From Desmodesmus armatus (taxonomy: Eukaryota > Chlorophyta > Chlorophyceae > Sphaeropleales > Scenedesmaceae): 64,000 nt of DNA. Position numbers and translations under genes: made by a program. The stretch is taken from positions 543,107 to 607,106 of the forward strand of contig VIIQ02000703.1 in NCBI GenBank assembly GCA_007449985.2, in the 5' to 3' direction. Positions 54,689-64,000 of this stretch are shown here, piece after piece; position 1 is the stretch's first letter, and each line of letters starts with the position of its first letter. The notes under the pieces are model-generated. The model was not told where the DNA came from. It did no database searches and saw only the letters and a program-made list of their open reading frames with translations.

Positions 54689-56891
54689 GGCACCAGCTAA
54701 GGAGGAGCCTGTGCACAGCGGTCACAACCGCCACACCCCGGCCACCAGGAAGTCATGCGTCGTGGCTTGCGCCCAGGCTCTCGTCGACGGCAAGGTCGAT
54801 TATGGCCTTGCCGGCAGACTATATAAGAAGGTGCGCAAGCAGCTTGGTGGTGACAAGCTGGCAGAGGATCCCAAGCCTGTATTGAAGGGCAGATGGGACC
54901 ACTTTGTGGAGTACGGTGACGTCGAGGACAACCTCCGCACAGGCCGCCCTGTCCTTATCAGCAGAGAAGATGCCCTAACAGCTAGTACAGCCATCAAGGC
55001 AGGAAGGCTGCACACAAAGACCCGCAAAGGACACACCATCACCCTGATATCCTACTTCACCACAGTGCGGCAGGCGACGGTGGAGTCTGATGCTGTCAAG
55101 GGTGTCATGCAGAAATACAACTGCACCCCCCACCAGCTGTACAACGCCATGATGAGGGAGGATCCCAACCTCGGGCGGCGCAGTTTTGCGTTGAAGTACC
55201 GGCTGACAGAAAAGGAGAAAGCTGCCCGGAAAAGCTTCTGCAAGCAGCTGCTGGCAGAGTGGAACGTCGCACAGGCGTTGCTGAATGCAATCCTAGCTAG
55301 GATTGTGCAGTGCGACGAGGGCCGCTGGACATACAACACCTACACCCATGCGCATGTCAGGGCATATGTGGACCTGCAGCACCTCCCCCTGCACGACTAC
55401 GTGTCGCTGCCAACGATCAAGGGGGACAAGCAGCAGACAGTTCACTTCTTCATATGCGTGTCAGCACACCCCAGCTTCAGCGACAAGAACGGCTTGGTGT
55501 ACTATGAACTCACCACAGGCACCACCCACATCCTCCGCTGGTTCAACAAGCTTGGGCAAGAAGGCAAAGAGCCCTTTGTCTACCAGGTGAGCACAGTTAC
55601 AAATTGACCAGCTGGTTTCCAAAGGCATCAGCAGCAGTTGCTGCTGCTGCTCCCACCCCAGCACACAGCTTCTCAATGTGAGGCTTGCCAGAAAGCTCGT
55701 AGCTGGCAGTAAAAACAACACCCTTATGCTGCGATGCATATTCAACAGCTGCCATAACAATATCTGGTGCCGCGAGGTCTGCATGATGCGCGCGTACGAG
55801 CGCCAGGCGGCGCTCGCAGCATACCTTGCTGCACTTGAAATCACGCTCAAATGCCTTATTCTTGCAACCATCCCTGAAGTGATAAGAATCGTCAACTTGT
55901 AGATACACGTCGCGCTTCCAGTTGTAGAAATCAATGCGACCATGGCAATCGGTCAAGTGCACCTGCCAACACCACTCCTGTGACTGCTGCTGCTGCGCAA
56001 CTAGCTGCATGAACTTCCACTCTGCAGGGGGGATAACAGGACGGCCAGCAGCCTCCCATGCCCCACTTTCATAAGTGCAGAAGCAGCACATGAGTGCGAC
56101 AGGCTTGCGCACAGCGTCAGGGGTGCACAACTTGAAGTGTTGCACCTTGTCCCGACACTCCGTAGTGCACCACATGAACTGCTGCTTCTTCTCTGACTTG
56201 AGCAACTTATACTCATTGCCAGCACGGTCCACCCACGTCACTGCTCTGTTGTGTGGCTTCTTCACCCTGATCCCCCCCAGTTGATGTGCTGCCAAGGCCT
56301 TCCTCATCAATGCCTCCCTCCCTTTGCTGTTGCCGTGCTGTTGCTCCGCCATGCCGTGACCTGCAGAGGAAGGATGGAGCAGACGCAGCAAGCACTGTTA
56401 CTGATGAGGTAGCTGACAACCTGTACAAGATGGTGGAGAAGTTTAGGAATGTGACTGGTGAGGACCCCATCATCATGATGGACAACGTCCGCATACAGGC
56501 CAACATCCCGGATAAGATCATCGAGTCCCGCTACGGCACCATCACCCTGCCTGAAGGCTGCCGCCTTCGCTTCCCCCCCCACAGCTCAGACATTGATCAG
56601 CTGGTGGAGCACTCCATTGGTGCAGTCAAGGGAGCAGCAACAGACAAGGTGTTTGATGAATGCTGCCATGGGGTTGTGTTCTCGGGTGAGTCCCTGCGGC
56701 GCATCTTCAAGGGTGTGTTTAAGAGGTTTGAGAAGGGGGAGCTGTACCACCGGGGGGTGGAGCGCAACATGCGCAAGCTGCCCACTGTGTTGAGGATTAT
56801 CGCATCCGGAGAGGATGAGTGGTTCACAGATCCAGATGGCAAGCAGCACCATGGCAGCAACGGCGACTGGCCGAATGCAGGCGACCGCTAA
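54689..56891 (+). pseudogene. Tc1/mariner-type transposase, copy 1, lacking exon 1
   Basis: Exons 54689-55586 and 56367-56891 match those of copy 2. Exon 1 with the start ATG is absent because the sequence upstream of 54565 is unrelated. Without an upstream in-frame start this copy should not be made as a full protein. Its second intron (55587-56366) contains the antisense gene. Confidence 0.8.
55597..56352 (-). CDS. Putative PD-(D/E)XK nuclease nested antisense in transposase intron, copy 1
   Basis: The frame codes for 251 residues from the ATG at 56352 to TAA at 55597-55599. It lies wholly within transposase intron 55587-56366 and fills about 97% of it. The N-terminal half has paired Cys (MWCTTEC, LMCCFC), perhaps zinc-binding. 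The C-terminal half has RIDFYNWKRDVYLQVDDSYH, then FERDFKCSKVCCERRLALVR and AHHADL. This order, a D-F strand, a following strand ending in [EQ]-x-D, H, a helix, then L-x-L-V-R, resembles Vsr/DUF559-like PD-(D/E)XK nucleases, with Gln where Glu is usual. The frame is open further upstream to 56391, but that part overlaps exon 3. Function is inferred from pattern alone. Confidence 0.55.
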   Translation of the reverse strand: MAEQQHGNSKGREALMRKALAAHQLGGIRVKKPHNRAVTWVDRAGNEYKLLKSEKKQQFMWCTTECRDKVQHFKLCTPDAVRKPVALMCCFCTYESGAWEAAGRPVIPPAEWKFMQLVAQQQQSQEWCWQVHLTDCHGRIDFYNWKRDVYLQVDDSYHFRDGCKNKAFERDFKCSKVCCERRLALVRAHHADLAAPDIVMAAVEYASQHKGVVFTASYELSGKPHIEKLCAGVGAAAATAADAFGNQLVNL

Positions 56892-57960
56892 GGCGTCAGC
56901 GCATGCAGCAGATGCAGCAGCAGCATGGCAGCAGTTTGCTGTCCAAGCCTGCACATGGCTGCGCATGGGGTGTGTGTTCCCAGGGTATGCCACCTATAGG
57001 GTTTAGGGTTCAGCTGCAGCCACTGCTGTGGTGAGCATCAGTGTCTTCATGATCTGTGGCCAGTGCATCCGCTGAGCTAACAAGATGTAGTGCAGCCTGT
57101 GTTTATTCAAAGCACAGCCCTCAATGTAGTTGTTGCAAGTTTGATCAATGTAGTTATCAGGGTTGTGTGTGAGAGAGGGTGTTGGAAGTGCCACTGGCCC
57201 CCACCCAGGTGTACTGTTGGGCAGGCAGCACACATAGCAGCTGTCCAATCATTGATTCTGTCACATAAACTGGTATGTGTGGAGAGAGTTTGCAGCTTAG
57301 ATGCCCCATCTTTACCTCATTGTGCTTGAGACAGGCACTACTGGGAGTTATGTCATGTCAACTGTGCCTGGTATTGCACTGTTAGCAGCTGTGCTTTCAC
57401 AGCTGTGCAACCAGGCATGCTCGAGGCCGAATGCTATAATATTGAGTACGAAACGAGTTCATTTGCTGCGCAAGGAAAGCAACCTGGAAGCATCCAAGCC
57501 AACTTCACCCCTGTTCAAAGGCCAATGGTCCGCGCTTACATCAACATCACCCTCTGTAGCAACGTCAGTTTGTAGTAAATCAAGCATTCAACGAACAGCA
57601 GGCGTCTAGAGAGCAGCCGGTGCCCACAGCAGGAACAGCAAGCAATCTGCAGAGACTGCCAGCTTTCCAGGTGTGGCGGGCTTGTCGCGATAAGGCCAGT
57701 GCCAGTGTGACGTGCTTGACAGGTCCTCTTAAAGCATTCATAAGTCATTCATTTTGCTTTCGAGAGCTGCACGCAAGCCCTTTGGAAGTTTCGCGCCAGA
57801 CATCACTAGCATCTGCTCAAGTCTGAAGTCAGCTGAGGCGTCTATGGCCCCGCTGCACCAGATAGACTCTCACAATGCACAAAAACACACATTTTGGTAC
57901 ACGCACCGCTGCGGATTATGCAGGTCCGCGACACCAGCCTGCCTGGAACGCTGCAGCAAG
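56892..57960. other. Unit spacer between transposase stop and next transposase start
   Basis: This part of each unit must hold the transposase 3' end and the promoter of the next copy. It contains TATAGGGTTTAGGGTTCAG at ~56995, which has two plant-type telomere-like TTTAGGG registers. No ORF is convincing. The same stretch recurs at 60415-61483. Confidence 0.5.
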
Positions 57961-60414
57961 ATGGGCAAAAACAAGCGCAGCAGAGCGAGTGACAAGTGAG
58001 TGCGATCAGATCTGCCCAGGTAGCACTGCAGCCTGGCACAGCTTGCGGGCGAGCAGCTGCACCAACGGCGAAAGTCAACCAACCTTCGAAGGTCTCACAT
58101 GTGTGACCACCCCCCTGATTAAACCCCATTTGAACCCTAGCCCCAGCCCATTGGGCACTGCTGCTTCAGTGCTTTCAAATGCACCCTGTTGCTGTTTTCA
58201 ACCACGCGCAGGGCACCAGCTAAGGAGGAGCCTGTGCACAGCGGTCACAACCGCCACACCCCGGCCACCAGGAAGTCATGCGTCGTGGCTTGCGCCCAGG
58301 CTCTCGTCGACGGCAAGGTCGATTATGGCCTTGCCGGCAGACTATATAAGAAGGTGCGCAAGCAGCTTGGTGGTGACAAGCTGGCAGAGGATCCCAAGCC
58401 TGTATTGAAGGGCAGATGGGACCACTTTGTGGAGTACGGTGACGTCGAGGACAACCTCCGCACAGGCCGCCCTGTCCTTATCAGCAGAGAAGATGCCCTA
58501 ACAGCTAGTACAGCCATCAAGGCAGGAAGGCTGCACACAAAGACCCGCAAAGGACACACCATCACCCTGATATCCTACTTCACCACAGTGCGGCAGGCGA
58601 CGGTGGAGTCTGATGCTGTCAAGGGTGTCATGCAGAAATACAACTGCACCCCCCACCAGCTGTACAACGCCATGATGAGGGAGGATCCCAACCTCGGGCG
58701 GCGCAGTTTTGCGTTGAAGTACCGGCTGACAGAAAAGGAGAAAGCTGCCCGGAAAAGCTTCTGCAAGCAGCTGCTGGCAGAGTGGAACGTCGCACAGGCG
58801 TTGCTGAATGCAATCCTAGCTAGGATTGTGCAGTGCGACGAGGGCCGCTGGACATACAACACCTACACCCATGCGCATGTCAGGGCATATGTGGACCTGC
58901 AGCACCTCCCCCTGCACGACTACGTGTCGCTGCCAACGATCAAGGGGGACAAGCAGCAGACAGTTCACTTCTTCATATGCGTGTCAGCACACCCCAGCTT
59001 CAGCGACAAGAACGGCTTGGTGTACTATGAACTCACCACAGGCACCACCCACATCCTCCGCTGGTTCAACAAGCTTGGGCAAGAAGGCAAAGAGCCCTTT
59101 GTCTACCAGGTGAGCACAGTTACAAATTGACCAGCTGGTTTCCAAAGGCATCAGCAGCAGTTGCTGCTGCTGCTCCCACCCCAGCACACAGCTTCTCAAT
59201 GTGAGGCTTGCCAGAAAGCTCGTAGCTGGCAGTAAAAACAACACCCTTATGCTGCGATGCATATTCAACAGCTGCCATAACAATATCTGGTGCCGCGAGG
59301 TCTGCATGATGCGCGCGTACGAGCGCCAGGCGGCGCTCGCAGCATACCTTGCTGCACTTGAAATCACGCTCAAATGCCTTATTCTTGCAACCATCCCTGA
59401 AGTGATAAGAATCGTCAACTTGTAGATACACGTCGCGCTTCCAGTTGTAGAAATCAATGCGACCATGGCAATCGGTCAAGTGCACCTGCCAACACCACTC
59501 CTGTGACTGCTGCTGCTGCGCAACTAGCTGCATGAACTTCCACTCTGCAGGGGGGATAACAGGACGGCCAGCAGCCTCCCATGCCCCACTTTCATAAGTG
59601 CAGAAGCAGCACATGAGTGCGACAGGCTTGCGCACAGCGTCAGGGGTGCACAACTTGAAGTGTTGCACCTTGTCCCGACACTCCGTAGTGCACCACATGA
59701 ACTGCTGCTTCTTCTCTGACTTGAGCAACTTATACTCATTGCCAGCACGGTCCACCCACGTCACTGCTCTGTTGTGTGGCTTCTTCACCCTGATCCCCCC
59801 CAGTTGATGTGCTGCCAAGGCCTTCCTCATCAATGCCTCCCTCCCTTTGCTGTTGCCGTGCTGTTGCTCCGCCATGCCGTGACCTGCAGAGGAAGGATGG
59901 AGCAGACGCAGCAAGCACTGTTACTGATGAGGTAGCTGACAACCTGTACAAGATGGTGGAGAAGTTTAGGAATGTGACTGGTGAGGACCCCATCATCATG
60001 ATGGACAACGTCCGCATACAGGCCAACATCCCGGATAAGATCATCGAGTCCCGCTACGGCACCATCACCCTGCCTGAAGGCTGCCGCCTTCGCTTCCCCC
60101 CCCACAGCTCAGACATTGATCAGCTGGTGGAGCACTCCATTGGTGCAGTCAAGGGAGCAGCAACAGACAAGGTGTTTGATGAATGCTGCCATGGGGTTGT
60201 GTTCTCGGGTGAGTCCCTGCGGCGCATCTTCAAGGGTGTGTTTAAGAGGTTTGAGAAGGGGGAGCTGTACCACCGGGGGGTGGAGCGCAACATGCGCAAG
60301 CTGCCCACTGTGTTGAGGATTATCGCATCCGGAGAGGATGAGTGGTTCACAGATCCAGATGGCAAGCAGCACCATGGCAGCAACGGCGACTGGCCGAATG
60401 CAGGCGACCGCTAA
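57961..60414 (+). CDS. Tc1/mariner-type transposase, copy 2, intact
   Basis: Three exons, 57961-57995, 58212-59109 and 59890-60414, join in phase to 485 residues. The start is MGKNKRSRASDK, a basic N-terminus. An HTH-type region follows (CVVACAQALVDGKVDYGLAG; later GRRSFALKYRLTEKEKAARK, the usual Tc1/mariner linker with L-T-x-K-x-K-x2-R). Catalytic carboxylates are likely in IVQCDEGRW, IIMMDNVRIQ and PPHSSDIDQLVEHS, which correspond to the D-x-G, D-N and S-P-D-x4-E blocks of the IS630/Tc1/mariner superfamily. The last spacing is somewhat longer than the classical DD34. Intron 1 crosses the unit junction at 58088, so exon 1 lies in the preceding unit. Cut-and-paste transposition in the nucleus is the family role. 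Confidence 0.8.
59120..59875 (-). CDS. Putative PD-(D/E)XK nuclease nested antisense in transposase intron, copy 2
   Basis: Identical in protein to the copy at 55597-56352. It lies inside intron 59110-59889 of the intact transposase. The two genes share no coding bases if translation starts at the ATG at 59875. Expression from one strand should interfere with the other, because the transposase transcript carries its full antisense sequence until spliced. Confidence 0.55.
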   Translation of the reverse strand: MAEQQHGNSKGREALMRKALAAHQLGGIRVKKPHNRAVTWVDRAGNEYKLLKSEKKQQFMWCTTECRDKVQHFKLCTPDAVRKPVALMCCFCTYESGAWEAAGRPVIPPAEWKFMQLVAQQQQSQEWCWQVHLTDCHGRIDFYNWKRDVYLQVDDSYHFRDGCKNKAFERDFKCSKVCCERRLALVRAHHADLAAPDIVMAAVEYASQHKGVVFTASYELSGKPHIEKLCAGVGAAAATAADAFGNQLVNL

Positions 60415-61483
60415 GGCGTCAGCGCATGCAGCAGATGCAGCAGCAGCATGGCAGCAGTTTGCTGTCCAAGCCTGCACATGGCTGCGCATGGGGTGTGTGT
60501 TCCCAGGGTATGCCACCTATAGGGTTTAGGGTTCAGCTGCAGCCACTGCTGTGGTGAGCATCAGTGTCTTCATGATCTGTGGCCAGTGCATCCGCTGAGC
60601 TAACAAGATGTAGTGCAGCCTGTGTTTATTCAAAGCACAGCCCTCAATGTAGTTGTTGCAAGTTTGATCAATGTAGTTATCAGGGTTGTGTGTGAGAGAG
60701 GGTGTTGGAAGTGCCACTGGCCCCCACCCAGGTGTACTGTTGGGCAGGCAGCACACATAGCAGCTGTCCAATCATTGATTCTGTCACATAAACTGGTATG
60801 TGTGGAGAGAGTTTGCAGCTTAGATGCCCCATCTTTACCTCATTGTGCTTGAGACAGGCACTACTGGGAGTTATGTCATGTCAACTGTGCCTGGTATTGC
60901 ACTGTTAGCAGCTGTGCTTTCACAGCTGTGCAACCAGGCATGCTCGAGGCCGAATGCTATAATATTGAGTACGAAACGAGTTCATTTGCTGCGCAAGGAA
61001 AGCAACCTGGAAGCATCCAAGCCAACTTCACCCCTGTTCAAAGGCCAATGGTCCGCGCTTACATCAACATCACCCTCTGTAGCAACGTCAGTTTGTAGTA
61101 AATCAAGCATTCAACGAACAGCAGGCGTCTAGAGAGCAGCCGGTGCCCACAGCAGGAACAGCAAGCAATCTGCAGAGACTGCCAGCTTTCCAGGTGTGGC
61201 GGGCTTGTCGCGATAAGGCCAGTGCCAGTGTGACGTGCTTGACAGGTCCTCTTAAAGCATTCATAAGTCATTCATTTTGCTTTCGAGAGCTGCACGCAAG
61301 CCCTTTGGAAGTTTCGCGCCAGACATCACTAGCATCTGCTCAAGTCTGAAGTCAGCTGAGGCGTCTATGGCCCCGCTGCACCAGATAGACTCTCACAATG
61401 CACAAAAACACACATTTTGGTACACGCACCGCTGCGGATTATGCAGGTCCGCGACACCAGCCTGCCTGGAACGCTGCAGCAAG
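60415..61483. other. Unit spacer, second copy
   Basis: Same as 56892-57960, offset 3,523 bp, no difference noticed. It includes the telomere-like AGGGTTTAGGGTT at ~60520. Confidence 0.5.
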
Positions 61484-63931
61484 ATGGGCAAAAACAAGCG
61501 CAGCAGAGCGAGTGACAAGTGAGTGCGATCAGATCTGCCCAGGTAGCACTGCAGCCTGGCACAGCTTGCGGGCGAGCAGCTGCACCAACGGCGAAAGTCA
61601 ACCAACCTTCGAAGGTCTCACATGTGTGACCACCCCCCTGATTAAACCCCATTTGAACCCTAGCCCCAGCCCATTGGGCACTGCTGCTTCAGTGCTTTCA
61701 AATGCACCCTGTTGCTGTTTTCAACCACGCGCAGGGCACCAGCTAAGGAGGAGCCTGTGCACAGCGGTCACAACCGCCACACCCCGGCCACCAGGAAGTC
61801 ATGCGTCGTGGCTTGCGCCCAGGCTCTCGTCGACGGCAAGGTCGATTATGGCCTTGCCGGCAGACTATATAAGAAGGTGCGCAAGCAGCTTGGTGGTGAC
61901 AAGCTGGCAGAGGATCCCAAGCCTGTATTGAAGGGCAGATGGGACCACTTTGTGGAGTACGGTGACGTCGAGGACAACCTCCGCACAGGCCGCCCTGTCC
62001 TTATCAGCAGAGAAGATGCCCTAACAGCTAGTACAGCCATCAAGGCAGGAAGGCTGCACACAAAGACCCGCAAAGGACACACCATCACCCTGATATCCTA
62101 CTTCACCACAGTGCGGCAGGCGACGGTGGAGTCTGATGCTGTCAAGGGTGTCATGCAGAAATACAACTGCACCCCCCACCAGCTGTACAACGCCATGATG
62201 AGGGAGGATCCCAACCTCGGGCGGCGCAGTTTTGCGTTGAAGTACCGCTGACAGAAAAGGAGAAAGCTGCCCGGAAAAGCTTCTGCAAGCAGCTGCTGGC
62301 AGAGTGGAACGTCGCACAGGCGTTGCTGAATGCAATCCTAGCTAGGATTGTGCAGTGCGACGAGGGCCGCTGGACATACAACACCTACACCCATGCGCAT
62401 GTCAGGGCATATGTGGACCTGCAGCACCTCCCCCTGCACGACTACGTGTCGCTGCCAACGATCAAGGGGGACAAGCAGCAGACAGTTCACTTCTTCATAT
62501 GCGTGTCAGCACACCCCAGCTTCAGCGACAAGAACGGCTTGGTGTACTATGAACTCACCACAGGCACCACCCACATCCTCCGCTGGTTCAACAAGCTTGG
62601 GCAAGAAGGCAAAGAGCCCTTTGTCTACCAGGTGAGCACAGTTACAAATTGACCAGCTGGTTTCCAAAGGCATCAGCAGCAGTTGCTGCTGCTGCTCCCA
62701 CCCCAGCACACAGCTTCTCAATGTGAGGCTTGCCAGAAAGCTCGTAGCTGGCAGTAAAAACAACACCCTTATGCTGCGATGCATATTCAACAGCTGCCAT
62801 AACAATATCTGGTGCCGCGAGGTCTGCATGATGCGCGCGTACGAGCGCCAGGCGGCGCTCGCAGCATACCTTGCTGCACTTGAAATCACGCTCAAATGCC
62901 TTATTCTTGCAACCATCCCTGAAGTGATAAGAATCGTCAACTTGTAGATACACGTCGCGCTTCCAGTTGTAGAAATCAATGCGACCATGGCAATCGGTCA
63001 AGTGCACCTGCCAACACCACTCCTGTGACTGCTGCTGCTGCGCAACTAGCTGCATGAACTTCCACTCTGCAGGGGGGATAACAGGACGGCCAGCAGCCTC
63101 CCATGCCCCACTTTCATAAGTGCAGAAGCAGCACATGAGTGCGACAGGCTTGCGCACAGCGTCAGGGGTGCACAACTTGAAGTGTTGCACCTTGTCCCGA
63201 CACTCCGTAGTGCACCACATGAACTGCTGCTTCTTCTCTGACTTGAGCAACTTATACTCATTGCCAGCACGGTCCACCCACGTCACTGCTCTGTTGTGTG
63301 GCTTCTTCACCCTGATCCCCCCCAGTTGATGTGCTGCCAAGGCCTTCCTCATCAATGCCTCCCTCCCTTTGCTGTTGCCGTGCTGTTGCTCCGCCATGCC
63401 GTGACCTGCAGAGGAAGGATGGAGCAGACGCAGCAAGCACTGTTACTGATGAGGTAGCTGACAACCTGTACAAGATGGTGGAGAAGTTTAGGAATGTGAC
63501 TGGTGAGGACCCATCATCATGATGGACAACGTCCGCATACAGGCCAACATCCCGATAAGATCATCGAGTCCCGCTACGGCACCATCACCCTGCCTGAAGG
63601 CTGCCGCCTTCGCTTCCCCCCCACAGCTCAGACATTGATCAGCTGGTGGAGCACTCCATTGGTGCAGTCAAGGGAGCAGCAACAGACAAGGTGTTTGATG
63701 AATGCTGCCATGGGGTTGTGTTCTCGGGTGAGTCCCTGCGGCGCATCTTCAAGGGTGTGTTTAAGAGGTTTGAGAAGGGGGAGCTGTACCACCGGGGGGT
63801 GGAGCGCAACATGCGCAAGCTGCCCACTGTGTTGAGGATTATCGCATCCGGAGAGGATGAGTGGTTCACGATCCAGATGGCAAGCAGCACCATGGCAGCA
63901 ACGGCGACTGGCGAATGCAGGCGACCGCTAA
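61484..63931 (+). pseudogene. Tc1/mariner-type transposase, copy 3, multiple 1-nt deletions
   Basis: Exons correspond to 61484-61518, 61735-62631 and 63412-63931. Relative to copies 1 and 2 single bases are missing at ~62247 (GG to G), ~63511 (C-run), ~63554 (GG to G), ~63618 (C-run), ~63869 and ~63911, breaking the frame in exons 2 and 3. Most are in short homopolymers and cluster at the window end. Sequence error is as likely as decay. Confidence 0.7.
62642..63397 (-). CDS. Putative PD-(D/E)XK nuclease nested antisense in transposase intron, copy 3
   Basis: The protein matches the other two copies in full, although the surrounding transposase exons are frame-broken here. It lies in the intron 62632-63411. 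Confidence 0.55.
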   Translation of the reverse strand: MAEQQHGNSKGREALMRKALAAHQLGGIRVKKPHNRAVTWVDRAGNEYKLLKSEKKQQFMWCTTECRDKVQHFKLCTPDAVRKPVALMCCFCTYESGAWEAAGRPVIPPAEWKFMQLVAQQQQSQEWCWQVHLTDCHGRIDFYNWKRDVYLQVDDSYHFRDGCKNKAFERDFKCSKVCCERRLALVRAHHADLAAPDIVMAAVEYASQHKGVVFTASYELSGKPHIEKLCAGVGAAAATAADAFGNQLVNL

Positions 63932-64000
63932 GGCGTCAGCGAATGCAGGCAGATGCAGCAGCAGCTGGCAGCAGTTTGCTGTCCAAGCCTGCACATGGCT

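Larger units (their letters stand above)
54565..64000 (+). repeat. Head-to-tail array of a 3,523-bp transposon unit
   Basis: Every landmark recurs at +3,523 bp: 54565-58087, 58088-61610 and 61611 to the window end. The first two units show no difference by eye. Copy 1 begins inside the first transposase intron (GAAGGTCTCACATGTGTGAC), so the array is truncated on the left. The window ends inside unit 3. No terminal inverted repeats were identified within the unit. Confidence 0.9.

Noticed and set aside
1..64000. tRNA or rRNA genes
   Set aside because: No cloverleaf with A and B boxes and no rRNA core sequence was recognised by eye; a covariance-model scan would be decisive.

Overview
The window looks like nuclear DNA of a green alga, probably a chlorophyte of the Chlamydomonadales type. 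The grounds are intron-dense genes with GT-AG introns of roughly 50-900 bp, long CAG-encoded Gln/Ala tracts, Cys-rich secreted proteins and many transposons. The species is not identified. No rRNA, tRNA or CRISPR array was found. Splice models below come from reading the sequence, without transcript data.

1-4.2 kb (+): an eight-exon gene, cut at its 5' end by the window, for an ArsJ-type major facilitator (organoarsenical efflux permease). Intron 4 holds a 466-bp LINE 3' fragment. 4.1-13.6 kb and 14.3-37.4 kb are two degenerate copies of one segmental duplication: ArsJ 3' end, spacer, a secreted CDP-diacylglycerol-diphosphatase-like gene, and a long repetitive 3' flank. The gene is a pseudogene in the first copy (5.5-10.2 kb) and an intact 622-residue, 11-exon model in the second (28.5-33.0 kb). 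A 276-bp MITE with a 5-bp target duplication sits in copy 1, and copy 2 retains the empty site.

15.8-27.4 kb (+): a large Ty3/Gypsy-like retrotransposon inserted in copy 2. It encodes gag with zinc knuckles, an aspartic protease, RT-RNase H, a DNMT3-type cytosine-5 methyltransferase, integrase, a PHD finger, a Tudor-like domain, and a further SR-rich ORF. The copy is broken by an identical copy of the 466-bp LINE fragment between RNase H and the methyltransferase, and by frameshifts. LTRs were not recognised.

34.95-37.3 kb is a satellite of about 14 units of ~172 bp. 38.99-42.68 kb holds two identical 712-bp direct repeats, each with 18-bp terminal inverted repeats. 42.7-49.7 kb is mostly repeats with a few coding-like minus-strand segments. 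49.77-53.1 kb (-) encodes a Gln/Ala-rich protein with a recurrent Cys motif not recognised from any known family.

54.56-64.0 kb: a head-to-tail array of a 3,523-bp unit (two full units and a part). Each unit carries a Tc1/mariner-type transposase whose second intron is almost filled by an antisense gene for a putative PD-(D/E)XK nuclease. The first transposase exon lies across the unit junction, so the leftmost copy lacks its start. The third copy has scattered single-base deletions, probably sequence errors.
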